Assembly (NCBI GenBank): GCA_949987705.1
Contig: OX465281.1
Location: 199,999,112-200,063,111 of the forward strand
Length of the DNA: 64,000 bases
Source of the DNA: Thereva unica
Lineage: Eukaryota > Arthropoda > Insecta > Diptera > Therevidae
Direction of reading: 5' to 3'
Part shown: positions 44,507 to 54,027 of the stretch, one piece after another
Position numbering within the stretch: the first letter of the stretch is position 1
How the letters are laid out: each line of letters opens with the position of its first letter
Position numbers and translations under genes: made by a program
The notes under the pieces: generated by a model
What the model saw: only the letters and a program-made list of their open reading frames with translations
The model's database searches: none
Told to the model about the DNA's origin: nothing

Positions 44507-45854
44507 ATGTATAAAAGAATGGATTACAATGGACGCTGTATTTTAATATGGCACTATTTGGCGATGTGTCGGTTGGTGGTTACTGAACATTTGAAGCAAA
44601 TAGAGCAAAGAAATGATGAGTCCCATATAAGGAGGATGAGACGATATTGGACGAGAGATATATTCAGTAGAAGCGAACGACTACTGCATGGAGATGGTCC
44701 TAACTTGGTGACAAGACTGCTTCGGGATGACCATGAAAGTTTTTTTAATTATTCAAGAATGACCCCATCTCAATTTGATATTTTATTGAATATTGTTGGC
44801 CCTGCAATAGAGAAGGGGTCTATAAGACAGCCAATATCTGCTAGAGACAGATTAATAATTACGATAAGGTGAGTTTAGGTACATAAATTGCAATATTTTG
44901 TAATATATGTTATTATAATAATTTAAGATTCCTTGCATCAGAGATGACTTATTCCACTTTGTCATATTCGTACAGGATTGGAAAAAGTACAGTTCATAAT
45001 ATAATTAAGGAAACAACGAATGTTATTTGGGAATGTTTACACCATCAATATATTGGCGTTCCTACCAAAGAGAAGCTACTTGAAAGTGCTAGACGTTTTT
45101 ATCAAGGCAGTAGAATGCCACATTGTTTTGGTGCGATTGATGGGAAACATTGCAATATTGTTGCACCTCCAAATAGCGGCTCCCTTAACTTCAATTACAA
45201 AAAAACATTTTCTTTTCTATTGCTTGCTGTGTGTGATGCTGACTGCAATTTTATTTACGTTAACGTTGGCGCTTATGGCTCCGAATCTGACGGTAATACC
45301 TTTACCAAATAGATATCACTTAAATTCACATAATCGTAATGTTAATAGTAATATTCTTTTCAGGTGGTGTTCTTAGACGTTCTGAATTTGGTCAAGATTT
45401 GATTTGCAACAGATTAGATCTTCCGGAAGACGATTTTTTACCCGAGAGCACCATAAAATTTCCTTTTTATTTAGTTGGACATGAAGCTTTCCCGTTGCTG
45501 GGACGTTTATTGCGGCCTTACGGAGGGCGTCGATTGCCTGAAGATGAAAAATATTTCAACGAAAGGTTGTCATCGGCAAGAAGGCATATAGAAAATGCGT
45601 TCGGAATTTTGGCAAGTCGATTTCGCATTTTCCAAAGGACTTTCCAAGCTAATTCAGAAAATGCGAAGTCTATCATCAAAGCAGCAGTAGTCCTTCACAA
45701 TTTCATCAGAAAAACAAAACAGACAAATGATTTTGTCGAATTAGTTCCTTCGCAGCTTTGCGATACTCATCAATTGGGATCAAACAATTTCACAAGAGAG
45801 GCATCAGACAATAGAGACGTTTTAAAAAATTATTTGTTTGAAAAAAGAGTGTAA
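44507..45854 (+). CDS. Harbinger transposase, 3 exons, catalytic Asp replaced
   Basis: Exons 44507-44868, 44928-45292 and 45364-45854 join with GT-AG introns of 59 and 71 nt in matching phases, giving 405 codons. Landmarks: MRRYWTRDIFSRSE (N-terminal), LLRDDHESFFNYSRMTPSQF, then across intron 1 RFLASEMTYSTLSYSYRIGK, CFGAIDGKHCNIVAPPNSGS (D192) and, across intron 2, YGSESDGGVLRRSEFG. The C-terminal block has FYLVGHEAFPLLGRLLRPYG and SSARRHIENAFGILASRFRI (E319). Family members have VGDEAFP where this copy has VGHEAFP, so the second catalytic Asp is His at residue 282 (codon CAT at 45480-45482). The gene looks intact but should be catalytically dead. Confidence 0.93.
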
Positions 45855-45954
45855 AAATGAAATAAAAAACTTTATTATTGTCAAAAACTATTATAATTTA
45901 ACACTAATAGTACTGAAGATTATTACTAATAAAAATAACATTATTTAAAACAAC

Positions 45955-46906
45955 TTATTTAAACTTAAATTTTATTACAGTCTGCAACAAATCTCTTTCA
46001 CATTCCTTTGCATCATCAGGTCTCATTTCGACAAGGGAAGACCTTATATACTCCAGTAATGCAGCATAAGGTTTTGGGTGTTCCTCTTGTTTTTCAGTGG
46101 TTGTAAGGGCGTCAATTATTTGCCTCGTATTTTCGGAGAGACAGTCCATTAAGTTGGAAGTACTACCCTCAACCGAAGTAGGAACCGAAATGTTCTCTTG
46201 CACTCTTGCACTTCCTAAAATTATATAAATAAAAATTAAAAACTAATTCAGAAATTATACCACAATTTTACCTTCATTTGAAGTATTTTGTAAATCTCCA
46301 ACCTTGGAAATGGTTGGCGACAATACCGGCGATGGCGAGGATGGAAACAACGAAGTCATGCCTGAGGTCGTGCCAGATAATATTGAAGGAGACGTTGGTG
46401 CTACGTGCGATTCAACGGGCGGTGGTGAACGGGCGGCCCATGATGTCGAGACGGTAACTCTGAAAAATGAAAAAAAAAAAAAACAAAAAAAACGTATATA
46501 AATAAGTGTATATTTATTAAAAATAAGTAAATATTACTTTCGGTTTTTATAGGCATCATCTAAAAACCTCAATGCCTCCATAAACACCCATGGAATACGC
46601 TGAGTTGTCCGGATCCACTGCGTGTTGCATTTTCGTCTCTCAACTTTTCCCTGCGGTATTTTTCTCTCAGGGATTTAAATAAGGCCTGAGCTTCTTCAGC
46701 TATAATACAATAAATATGTAACAAATTTATCCCGCGCATATAATTAATTTTAATTTACCTGATAATCCAAACTTTAGCCCAATGTTCTTCCAAATATCTG
46801 ACCGCACAATGGAATTTTTATAACTTTTGTTCAATAAAATCCAAAGTACTGGCTGGGAATGCACGCACTCTATAAATTTAAATTTATCCTTTTCGGTTAA
46901 ATTCAT
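45955..46906 (-). pseudogene. Harbinger MADF-domain accessory protein, 4 exons, frameshifted
   Basis: Partner protein that binds transposon ends and imports the transposase. Exons on minus: 46759-46906, 46538-46699, 46272-46459 and 45955-46214, with GT-AG introns of 57-78 nt. Exon 1-2 encode a MADF domain: FKFIECVHSQPVLWILLNKS, YKNSIVRSDIWKNIGLKFGL, AEEAQALFKSLREKYRREKL, and after a one-base shift near AGTGGATCCGG, QRIPWVFMEALRFLDDAYKN. Exon 3 is a Ser/Pro/Thr-rich linker and exon 4 holds the C-terminal helix DDAKECERDLLQTVIKFK. Summed exon lengths need one extra base in exon 2 to stay in frame, so this copy has a 1-nt deletion. It converges on the transposase with about 100 bp between stops. 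Confidence 0.82.
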
Positions 46907-47412
46907 TGTGTAACCAAAACAAACTTTTTTAAATTAATTTAATTTCACAACTGAAACTGTCAACTGCTAAGAGAACCAGCGAGTATTTCGAAAAAAAAAC
47001 AAACGGCTCTGCCATACAATTACCCGCCATAAAAAAAGTTCGAAATTAAGCTTTTTATTAAACCAATTTTCAGAAAACATGCATTCGTAAAGTTCTCAAA
47101 TCAATTTTATTGTACTGTTTTTTTTATTTTTTATTTTTTCTATGCTTTTAAATATGAAATAATGAAAATAAATTATCTGATTTGGAACAATAATTTTTCT
47201 TGTTCATAAATGCGACAAACAGGTGTCGCTAGCTATTGTCGAATTTCGGAAATAAATATAAATTTGAGTGTTGAAGTTGAAGTAGAGCCAACTTTAACTC
47301 ATGTTCTCAAATTTTGACTTGAGATGGAAATAGAGAATTAGGCAGTGGAATGAGCGGGACGAAACATAAAATAAATCCACTTTCTCATTGTGCACGAGGC
47401 ATTATTAATAAA

Positions 47413-48915
47413 ATGGGTCGAAAGCTAGTGGATTTGCCCACTGTAGAGTTAAAAAAAGAATTAAGTAAACGCTCGTTGTCAACGGTGGGGGCTAAAACTT
47501 CCCTAACCGCCCTGCTTCGATAAGCTATGGTGAACGAGGGGAAAGATCCTGAAACCTACATGTTTGAAGGCGAGGTAGAAGCAGAGCCAGAAGAAGCAAC
47601 AGTGAGTATGGCAGAGCTTTTTAAGACATTGATGGGGATGAAAGAAGCGCAAGAACGGTCATCAGCAGAGTTGAAAGAGGCACAAGAACGTGCATCAGCA
47701 GAGATGAAAGAAGCGACAGCCGAGATGAGGGAAGCGCAAGAACGGTCATCAGCAGCCCAAGAACGGTCTTCAGCAGAGATGAAGGAAGCGCAAGAACGTT
47801 CGACAACAGAGATCAAGTCGGAAGTGTTGGCGTTAAAAGATGAACAGAAACTGTTAGCAGTAGCTCATGAACGCTCGTTAGCAGAACTCAAAGAGTCTAT
47901 GGAAGAACAAAGAAACCAGATGGAGCAGAAATTCGAACTAATGTCACTCTCTGTTGACAAAAAGCTGGAAAATCTCGAATCTTCCATTAAAGCAAATGTA
48001 GAGAATGATCTGGAAAAGCTCGAAAATTCCATGAGGGAAAATGATGAAAAGTTAAAGATTGAGCTAGAATCGGTCAGAGCCGAGCTAGAAAGGGTAAAGA
48101 TTCACCACCCAGCGACGGCATCTCACGAAGTCATCGGAGTTAGGAAACTGCAGCCTCCAACTTTCGACGGGCAAAGCCCATGGTCTACTTATAAGCTCCA
48201 ATTCGAAGCAGCAGCAGAAGGCAATTGCTGGACTGAGGAGGAGAAAGCAACGGCCTTAACGTTGTCACTAAGGGGCACAGCAGCAGAAATATTGCAGTCA
48301 ATACCAGCAGAACATCGCAACAGCTACGGGTTCTTAGTTCAAGCGCTGGAAATGCGTTACGGTGATCAGCACATGCAAGAGGTTTATCGACTTCAACTTC
48401 GCAATCGACTTCAAAAGCCAGGAGAAACTTTACAACAACTATGCGCCGATATCGAGAGGTTAGTGCATCTGGCTTATCCTAGCTTCGGCCAAGACTACAT
48501 CAACGAAGTAGCAAGAGAGGCTTTCCTTAACTCTTTTGCTGACCGGGATCTACAACAGGCAGCCAGATTGGCCGGAAAGAAGAATACCGCTGAAGTTTTG
48601 GCATATGCTCTGGCATACGAGGCAGCGAGGCAAGCATCAAGAAGTGCAGTCCGCCTCAGAGAGATCCACACAACAGAGGATAGTTGCAACAGAATGAATG
48701 CAACGGAAGTACGCGGTCGACTCCGATGCTGGAACTCTAGTGAACCGGGTCATTTGCAAAGGAATTGCAGAAAGCGAAGGAGAGCAGAGTCTCCCGAAAA
48801 TAGGAGTGGCGGAACTTGCTGTGAAAAATGCGGACATCGGCAGAAAGGTGACCAGAGGGAGGCCGAAAACAATGACTCCGTGTCTCCCCGCAGACAGCAG
48901 CAGGGAAACGAATAA
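47413..48915 (+). pseudogene. Gypsy gag with SAP-like N-terminus, early stop
   Basis: Capsid/nucleocapsid precursor. The reading starts at 47413 with MGRKLVDLPTVELKKELSKR, then SLSTVGAKTSLTALLR, a SAP-like helix pair (LxxxELKxxLxxxxLSTxGxKxxL), and is cut by TAA at 47521-47523 (normally probably CAA). The frame reopens at ATG 47527 for 462 codons. It has a coiled-coil of six to seven EAQERSSAEMK-type repeats, then the capsid (KLQPPTFDGQSPWSTYKLQF, GDQHMQEVYRLQLRNRLQKP, NEVAREAFLNSFADRDLQQA). The zinc knuckle reads CWNSSEPGHLQRNC, with Ser where the second Cys belongs, followed by a basic tail. The stop at 48915 precedes pol, which lies in the -1 frame. Confidence 0.88.
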
Positions 48916-48926
48916 AGACTAACTCC

Positions 48927-51900
48927 ATGGGGCGGGAGTTAGTCGGGGAAATCGAAGCCCCCGGTGTCATCATCACCACTATCAAACAACTGCAGCGAAG
49001 TGGCAACAGCCTGGTCATCGAAGGAAAGATTGGAGCTGAAAAATGCACAATAACTGTAGACACTGGTGCTTCAAAATCTGTTATCCGGGCTGACATGGTC
49101 GGCAATAAATGGCTGAAAGACGCACGCCAATACAGACTGAAAACTGCAACAGGAGAGCCAGTACGATTACACGGGGAAATTATGTTGGATGTGGTTCTTG
49201 CTGACATTGGATATTCACATTCGTTCCTGGTAGCTGATATAACAGACGAGTGCATTCTCGGTCTGGACTTTATGAAAGCACATAAAATTCTACTGGACGT
49301 TGGAGAGGAAATACTGAGATATGACAACAAGGAGATTCCAATGGCCACAGGATCCACTTGTTATTCGCAGCTTAAAGTCGTCGCTCGTGAAGATACCGTG
49401 CTTCCTCCGTGTGCTGAGAAATTGGTACGAGCGATAGTCGATGGTGATCCCGGGAGCTACCGATTTTACCTTATAGAACCAGAAAAAACGGAACAAAGCA
49501 AAAATATAGCAATTGGAAAATGTCTGGTGAGCATCGACGACAAGAAGGAGGTATTCGTGAGAGTGCTAAATACTAACGAACGAGAAGTACGATTGAAGAA
49601 GGATACGGTTTTGGGGAAAGGAGAACCAGCGGAACAGATTACATTAGTGGAGTGCGCTAACATCGAAACGGTTCCAAAACCAAAGCCAAAGGCCACGAAA
49701 TTAGTAAACGCAGTGCTCTCAACTAGTTGTCTTGAACCAAAACAGTATCTCCAGGCAAGAAAATTAGTAGAGGATTTCAGTGATATCTTCGCCATGAGAG
49801 ATGATGACTTTGGGAAAACGGACATCGTTCAACACAGGATCGACACCAAAAATGCCCAGCCAATTAAACAATCGCCGAGAAGACTACCACTAGCCAAGCG
49901 GGAAGAGGCAGCCGGTATGATTGAAGATATGAGAAGACAAGGCCTTATAGAGGAGTCGAAAAGCCCTTGGATGTCTCCCGTGGTTCTAGTCAGAAAGAAA
50001 GATGGCAGTACAAGATTTTGCGTGGATTATCGGCGGTTAAATGACATCACTAAAAAGGACAGCTACCCATTACCTCGTATCGATGACACACTGGATACTC
50101 TCTCTGGAGCTAAATGGTTTTCTACCTTGGATCTTAAGAGCGGCTACTGGCAAGTCGAAATTCACCCGGAGGACCGAGAAAAGACAGCCTTCTCTGTAGG
50201 AAACGGCCTGTGGCAGTTTACAGTCATGCCGTTTGGACTGTGTAATGCTCCAGCTACATTCGAACGACTGATGGAATGCGTCTTGCGAGGACTGACATGG
50301 AAGACTTGTCTGGTTTATCTGGACGATATCATCGTCGTTGGAAAAAGTTTCGAGGAACATCTGGGCAATCTGCGAGAGGTTTTCCAAAAGTTGAGAACAG
50401 CCCAACTGAAACTCAGCCCTAAAAAGTGCGTACTGTTCAGAGACCAGGTCAACTATCTCGGACATGTGGTTTCATCCAATGGAGTTCAAACAGATCCTGA
50501 GAAAATAACAGCAGTTAAGAATTGGCCCACACCGAAGGATAAACATGAACTTCGAAGCTTTTTGGGACTTGCCACCTATTATAGGCGTTTTGTCAGGAAT
50601 TTTGCCGACAAGGCTAAGGAGTTACATAAACTGACAGAAAAAGGAAAACCATTTATCTGGACAGAAAAGTGCGAGGAAAGGAGAACGCTTGTCAAAATCC
50701 TTAGTTCGCTGCACAAAGGTTTCAACACCTGCATGCTTAATTCGCGAAGTATTCGTCCTAAAATAAGTGAGTTAAATGAAATATTTATTAATTCTGGGGT
50801 TCAGGCTTTATTTATTTGTGAAAGTTGGCTCAACGATTCCATTCCTTCCTCCATTGTATCTATTGATGGATACAAATTACTCCGCAATGATCGACAAGGT
50901 CGTGTTGGTGGGGGTGTTGCAATTTATGTACGTGAATATTTAAATTCTAAAATCGTTGGTTTTTCTAAACTGCCGGGAATCGAATTTATCTGCGTGGAAA
51001 TATCTTCAAATATTGACAAACTTCTTCTTGTCTGTGTGTACTCACCGCCTGGCAAGTTTAACCTCGATAACGCTAAAGAACTTAGCGATACTCTTGAGCG
51101 CCTATCCAGTGTGTATAAGAATATTTTGGTCGGTGGGGACTTTAACGTTAATCTATTAAACAAGTCTACCCTACAAAACTCATTTTTATTTATGATGAAT
51201 TCTCTCGGTTTGAATGTTGTTAATGTCCTTCACACACACTTTAAATGTAGGTCACCCTCCTTGCTCGACGTGTTTCTAACCAATGATATTAACGCTGTTT
51301 TATTTCAAAACCAAATCTCTCCTCCCAGTTATCTGGATCATGATATTTTGTTCATATGTCATAGTTTTAATGTTGATCCTCCACCTACTACCACCCGTAC
51401 TTATCGGGATTTCTCTAATATTGATCAAACACGTCTCATTCATAGGTGTGATTGTCTACCATGGTCTAACATCTTGACTATGACTGACGTCGATGAAAAA
51501 ATTTCCGAATTTAATAGGTTATTTCATGATCTCTATGAGGAATTTGTTCCTCTGAGAAGCAAAACTATTCCAGCAAAATCTAAACCGTGGTTTACTGCGG
51601 AAATTAAATCGCTCATAGTTGAAAGGGAGTTTCTTTACCATTGGTTTCTTAAAGTGAAAAGTGAAGCTGCTAAAAGATCCTTTAAACGCATAAGAAATTT
51701 AGTTGTCGCAAAAATCAAGGAAGCCAAACGAAATTTCTACGCTCGTAAATTGGACCCCTCTCTTCCTTTAAAAACAGTCTGGAATAATTTGCGGCAATTG
51801 GGTGTTCATTCTAAGAATGAATCTGTGGCGCACAACATCTGTCCTGACACCCTTAATCGATTTTTTATATCTAACCAAATTGCGGACCAGGCTAATACCT

Positions 51901-52616
51901 CTTTTACAGCTTCTTCCGATGGCTTCTGCTTTCGTTGCGTTGACTACCTCGAAGTAATCACTGCTCTGAAGTCAATCAAATCAAATGCGACTGGTAGCGA
52001 TTACATTTCGCCTAGATTCCTAAAAATGCTTCTACCTCGTCTATTGCCTACTTTAACTCACATTTTTAACTCCTGCCTCACTGCATCGAAGTTTCCTTCG
52101 ACTTGGAAGCATGCCTTAATCATACCCATTCCCAAGTGCCCTTCTCCTACCAGTCCCTCTGATTTTCGGCCTATCAGTATTCTTCCATTTCTGGCAAAGG
52201 TCCTTGAAAAGCTAATAGCCACGCAAATAACAGCGTATTGTGAGCGTCTCAAACTTATAAATACATGGCAATCTGGCTTTCGAAAACACCACAGCTGTGA
52301 AACTACGCTTCTTAAAGTCACTACAGATATACGCAACTCCCTTGACGAACGTAATATCTGTTGTTTATTGTTGCTTGACTTCTCAAAAGCTTTTGATAGC
52401 GTCAATCACGACCTGCTCCTGCGAAAACTGGCGTCACAAGCACATTTTTCTCTTTCTGCACTTAAACTTTTGCAAAGTTTCTTATCTAACCGCTCTCAAA
52501 AGGTTAAACTAGGTGGCTCTTGTTCCTCAAGTGCCCTTCTTCACGCTGGAGTCCCTCAAGGCTCCATTCTTGGACCTCTTTTTTTTTTTTTTTTTTTTTA
52601 TTTGATGAACTTATAA
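48927..52616 (+). CDS. Chimeric open frame: Gypsy protease-RT joined to non-LTR endonuclease-RT
   Basis: 1229 codons. Residues 1-585 are Gypsy pol. The protease has VDTGASKSVIRADMV (catalytic D45) and ECILGLDFM. The RT has PWMSPVVLVRKKDGSTRFCV, DYRRLNDITKKDSYPLPRID, FSTLDLKSGYWQVEI and catalytic LVYLDDIIVV (YLDD at 464-467), ending HKLTEKGKPFIWTEKCEE at about 50676. There the non-LTR element enters in the same frame: RTLVKILSSLHKGFNTCMLN, then endonuclease motifs FICESWL, CVYSPPGKFN, GGDFNVNLL and SYLDHDILF. RT motifs follow: DFRPISILPFLAKVLEKL, LDFSKAFDSVNHDLLL, GVPQGSILGPL. It ends in a poly(T) insert. Whether the joined protein is ever made is unknown; it is a by-product of an in-frame insertion. 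Confidence 0.92.
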   Translation: MGRELVGEIEAPGVIITTIKQLQRSGNSLVIEGKIGAEKCTITVDTGASKSVIRADMVGNKWLKDARQYRLKTATGEPVRLHGEIMLDVVLADIGYSHSFLVADITDECILGLDFMKAHKILLDVGEEILRYDNKEIPMATGSTCYSQLKVVAREDTVLPPCAEKLVRAIVDGDPGSYRFYLIEPEKTEQSKNIAIGKCLVSIDDKKEVFVRVLNTNEREVRLKKDTVLGKGEPAEQITLVECANIETVPKPKPKATKLVNAVLSTSCLEPKQYLQARKLVEDFSDIFAMRDDDFGKTDIVQHRIDTKNAQPIKQSPRRLPLAKREEAAGMIEDMRRQGLIEESKSPWMSPVVLVRKKDGSTRFCVDYRRLNDITKKDSYPLPRIDDTLDTLSGAKWFSTLDLKSGYWQVEIHPEDREKTAFSVGNGLWQFTVMPFGLCNAPATFERLMECVLRGLTWKTCLVYLDDIIVVGKSFEEHLGNLREVFQKLRTAQLKLSPKKCVLFRDQVNYLGHVVSSNGVQTDPEKITAVKNWPTPKDKHELRSFLGLATYYRRFVRNFADKAKELHKLTEKGKPFIWTEKCEERRTLVKILSSLHKGFNTCMLNSRSIRPKISELNEIFINSGVQALFICESWLNDSIPSSIVSIDGYKLLRNDRQGRVGGGVAIYVREYLNSKIVGFSKLPGIEFICVEISSNIDKLLLVCVYSPPGKFNLDNAKELSDTLERLSSVYKNILVGGDFNVNLLNKSTLQNSFLFMMNSLGLNVVNVLHTHFKCRSPSLLDVFLTNDINAVLFQNQISPPSYLDHDILFICHSFNVDPPPTTTRTYRDFSNIDQTRLIHRCDCLPWSNILTMTDVDEKISEFNRLFHDLYEEFVPLRSKTIPAKSKPWFTAEIKSLIVEREFLYHWFLKVKSEAAKRSFKRIRNLVVAKIKEAKRNFYARKLDPSLPLKTVWNNLRQLGVHSKNESVAHNICPDTLNRFFISNQIADQANTSFTASSDGFCFRCVDYLEVITALKSIKSNATGSDYISPRFLKMLLPRLLPTLTHIFNSCLTASKFPSTWKHALIIPIPKCPSPTSPSDFRPISILPFLAKVLEKLIATQITAYCERLKLINTWQSGFRKHHSCETTLLKVTTDIRNSLDERNICCLLLLDFSKAFDSVNHDLLLRKLASQAHFSLSALKLLQSFLSNRSQKVKLGGSCSSSALLHAGVPQGSILGPLFFFFFFYLMNL

Positions 52617-52808
52617 AATTATACATACATATATACAAACATAATAGCTCAAATACAAATTAAAATCAAAGTGACTCCTGATTAATACACATGAGTATTC
52701 TATTTGAATGACAAAGTTAGCTCTCACATAAGAAGACTTGTGTGTGAGAACTCTAGCAGTTCTAGCTACTGGAAATATTCTTTGGTTATACTAAATTTTT
52801 TTAATTCA
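52579..52808 (-). mobile_element. Poly(A)-tailed insert (SINE-like or 3'-end fragment) in the RT
   Basis: On minus it reads an AT-rich ~205-bp body ending TTCATCAAATAAAAAAA with a long A-tail (T21 or so on plus at 52579-52599). It splits the RT between GPL and FINDLP. There is no polymerase III box that I can call and no coding content, so it is either a SINE or a 5'-truncated retroelement end. Confidence 0.65.
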
Positions 52809-52809
52809 G

Positions 52810-53680
52810 TATTTTTATTAACGACCTTCCCTTAGTAGTAAAATATTCTAAGATTCATATGTATGCAGACGATGTGCAGCTTTATCTCCCAGCCCCAAAA
52901 GATCAAATACATTTATGTGTGGAGAAGCTTGCTGCTGACTTGCGACATGTATCCTACTGGTCGACATTAAATTTACTGCAGCTAAATCCTTCGAAGTCCC
53001 AGTGTATTTTTTTCTCTCACTCCGCTACTGTTCGTCCTGACCTCTCCGCTATCGCGTTAAACTCGGTTCCTCTTGTTTGCGTTGATAAAGCAAGAAATCT
53101 TGGGGTGGTACTGAATAGCAGCATGACCTGCTGCGATCACATTAGTTTTATTGTTGGTAAAACCTATGGACTCCTGTCAAGACTTCGTTATCATTGTGGC
53201 TTGCTAAAGAGGCCTGTACGTATGAATCTGCTTAAAGCCCTAATACTACCTCTTCTAATGCATGGCCTTTCCATCTTTCCCTCACTCGATTCTTCTTGCG
53301 CCCGTAAACTTGAAGTAGCGTTTAACGATTGTGTACGTTTTGTTTATAAGTTACGCCGTTTCGACCACATTTCACCCTTCACGAACACAGTTTTGGGCTG
53401 CTCTCTAAATGAATATCGTGAGTTTAGGCTTCTACGACTGTTTCACGATATCCTTCATGAGCGTAAACCTGCATACCTCAAGCAGTTTGTGCAGCTTTCG
53501 CAATCCCTCAGAAATAATAATTTAATAATTCCTCAATTTCGCACGTTAATTGGCCAGCGTTCTTTCTTTGTCTTCGTAGCTCAACTTTGGAACTCTCTCC
53601 CTGTTAATTTACAACGCATCGATTCATTGGGCATTTTTAAGAAGCAACTTTTTGAATTTATTTTAAATAGGGCGGATTAG
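52810..53680 (+). pseudogene. Family C non-LTR RT, C-terminal part
   Basis: Continues the RT after the poly(T) insert: VFINDLPLVVKYSKIHM, catalytic MYADDVQLYLPAPKDQI (YADD at about 52862-52873), KARNLGVVLNSSMTCCDHIS, LLKALILPLLMHGLSIFPS, FNDCVRFVYKLRRFDHISPF and the tail FVFVAQLWNSLPVNLQRIDS. It stops at LNRAD (53680). The frame from 52859 on is open; only the insert separates it from the first part. The 3' untranslated region (53681-54000) is almost pure T-rich sequence. Confidence 0.9.
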
Positions 53681-54027
53681 AGCATGAATATACAACTATT
53701 TTGTTCTTATTTTTACTTTTTTTTTATTTTTTTTTTATTTCCTGTTTTATTTTCTTTCTGTTTTTGTATTTTACCAATTCTTTTTTTTCTTTCTTTTTTA
53801 TTTCTTTTTTTTTCCTTTAATTTTATTTCTTGCTTTATTTATTTTTTTTATCTTATTTCTTGTTCTTTTTAAGTTATTTTTTTTTTATATTATTTTTTAA
53901 GTTTTTTCTTTTTTATATTGTGTTTTTAAGCTTGTTATATCCAATTTGTTAATTAATGTACTAATTTATAAGATTTGAATCTTTGTACATGATTTTTTTT
54001 TAAATAAACAAAAAAAAAACAAAAAAA

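Larger units (their letters stand above)
44289..47401. mobile_element. PIF/Harbinger transposon, complete ends, inserted before gag
   Basis: A 3113-bp element flanked by TTA (44286-44288 and 47402-47404). Ends TGCCGTGTTCACAATG and CATTGTGCACGAGGCA are imperfect inverted repeats. It encodes a transposase on plus and a MADF-domain protein on minus in convergent order, the standard two-gene Harbinger plan. It sits 8 bp before the Gypsy gag start codon. Confidence 0.93.
50681..54024 (+). mobile_element. Non-LTR retrotransposon (family C) inserted in Gypsy pol
   Basis: Starts at the position equivalent to the first codons of family A ORF2 and ends with a T-rich 3' untranslated region and TAAATAAAC plus A-runs at 54001-54027. 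Pol resumes at 54028 with TTCAACACACTA. AAAG on both sides (50677-50680 and 54025-54028) is compatible with a short duplication merged with the A-tail. Excising the insert restores EESFNTLKRGL in the pol frame. Relative of the element at 14.6-17.6 kb. Confidence 0.88.

Noticed and set aside
47556..47816. Minus-strand Ser-rich frames over gag
   Set aside because: Antisense reading of the 33-bp coiled-coil repeats.
53684..53872. A 62-codon Phe-rich, membrane-like frame
   Set aside because: It is the T-rich 3' untranslated region of the family C element.
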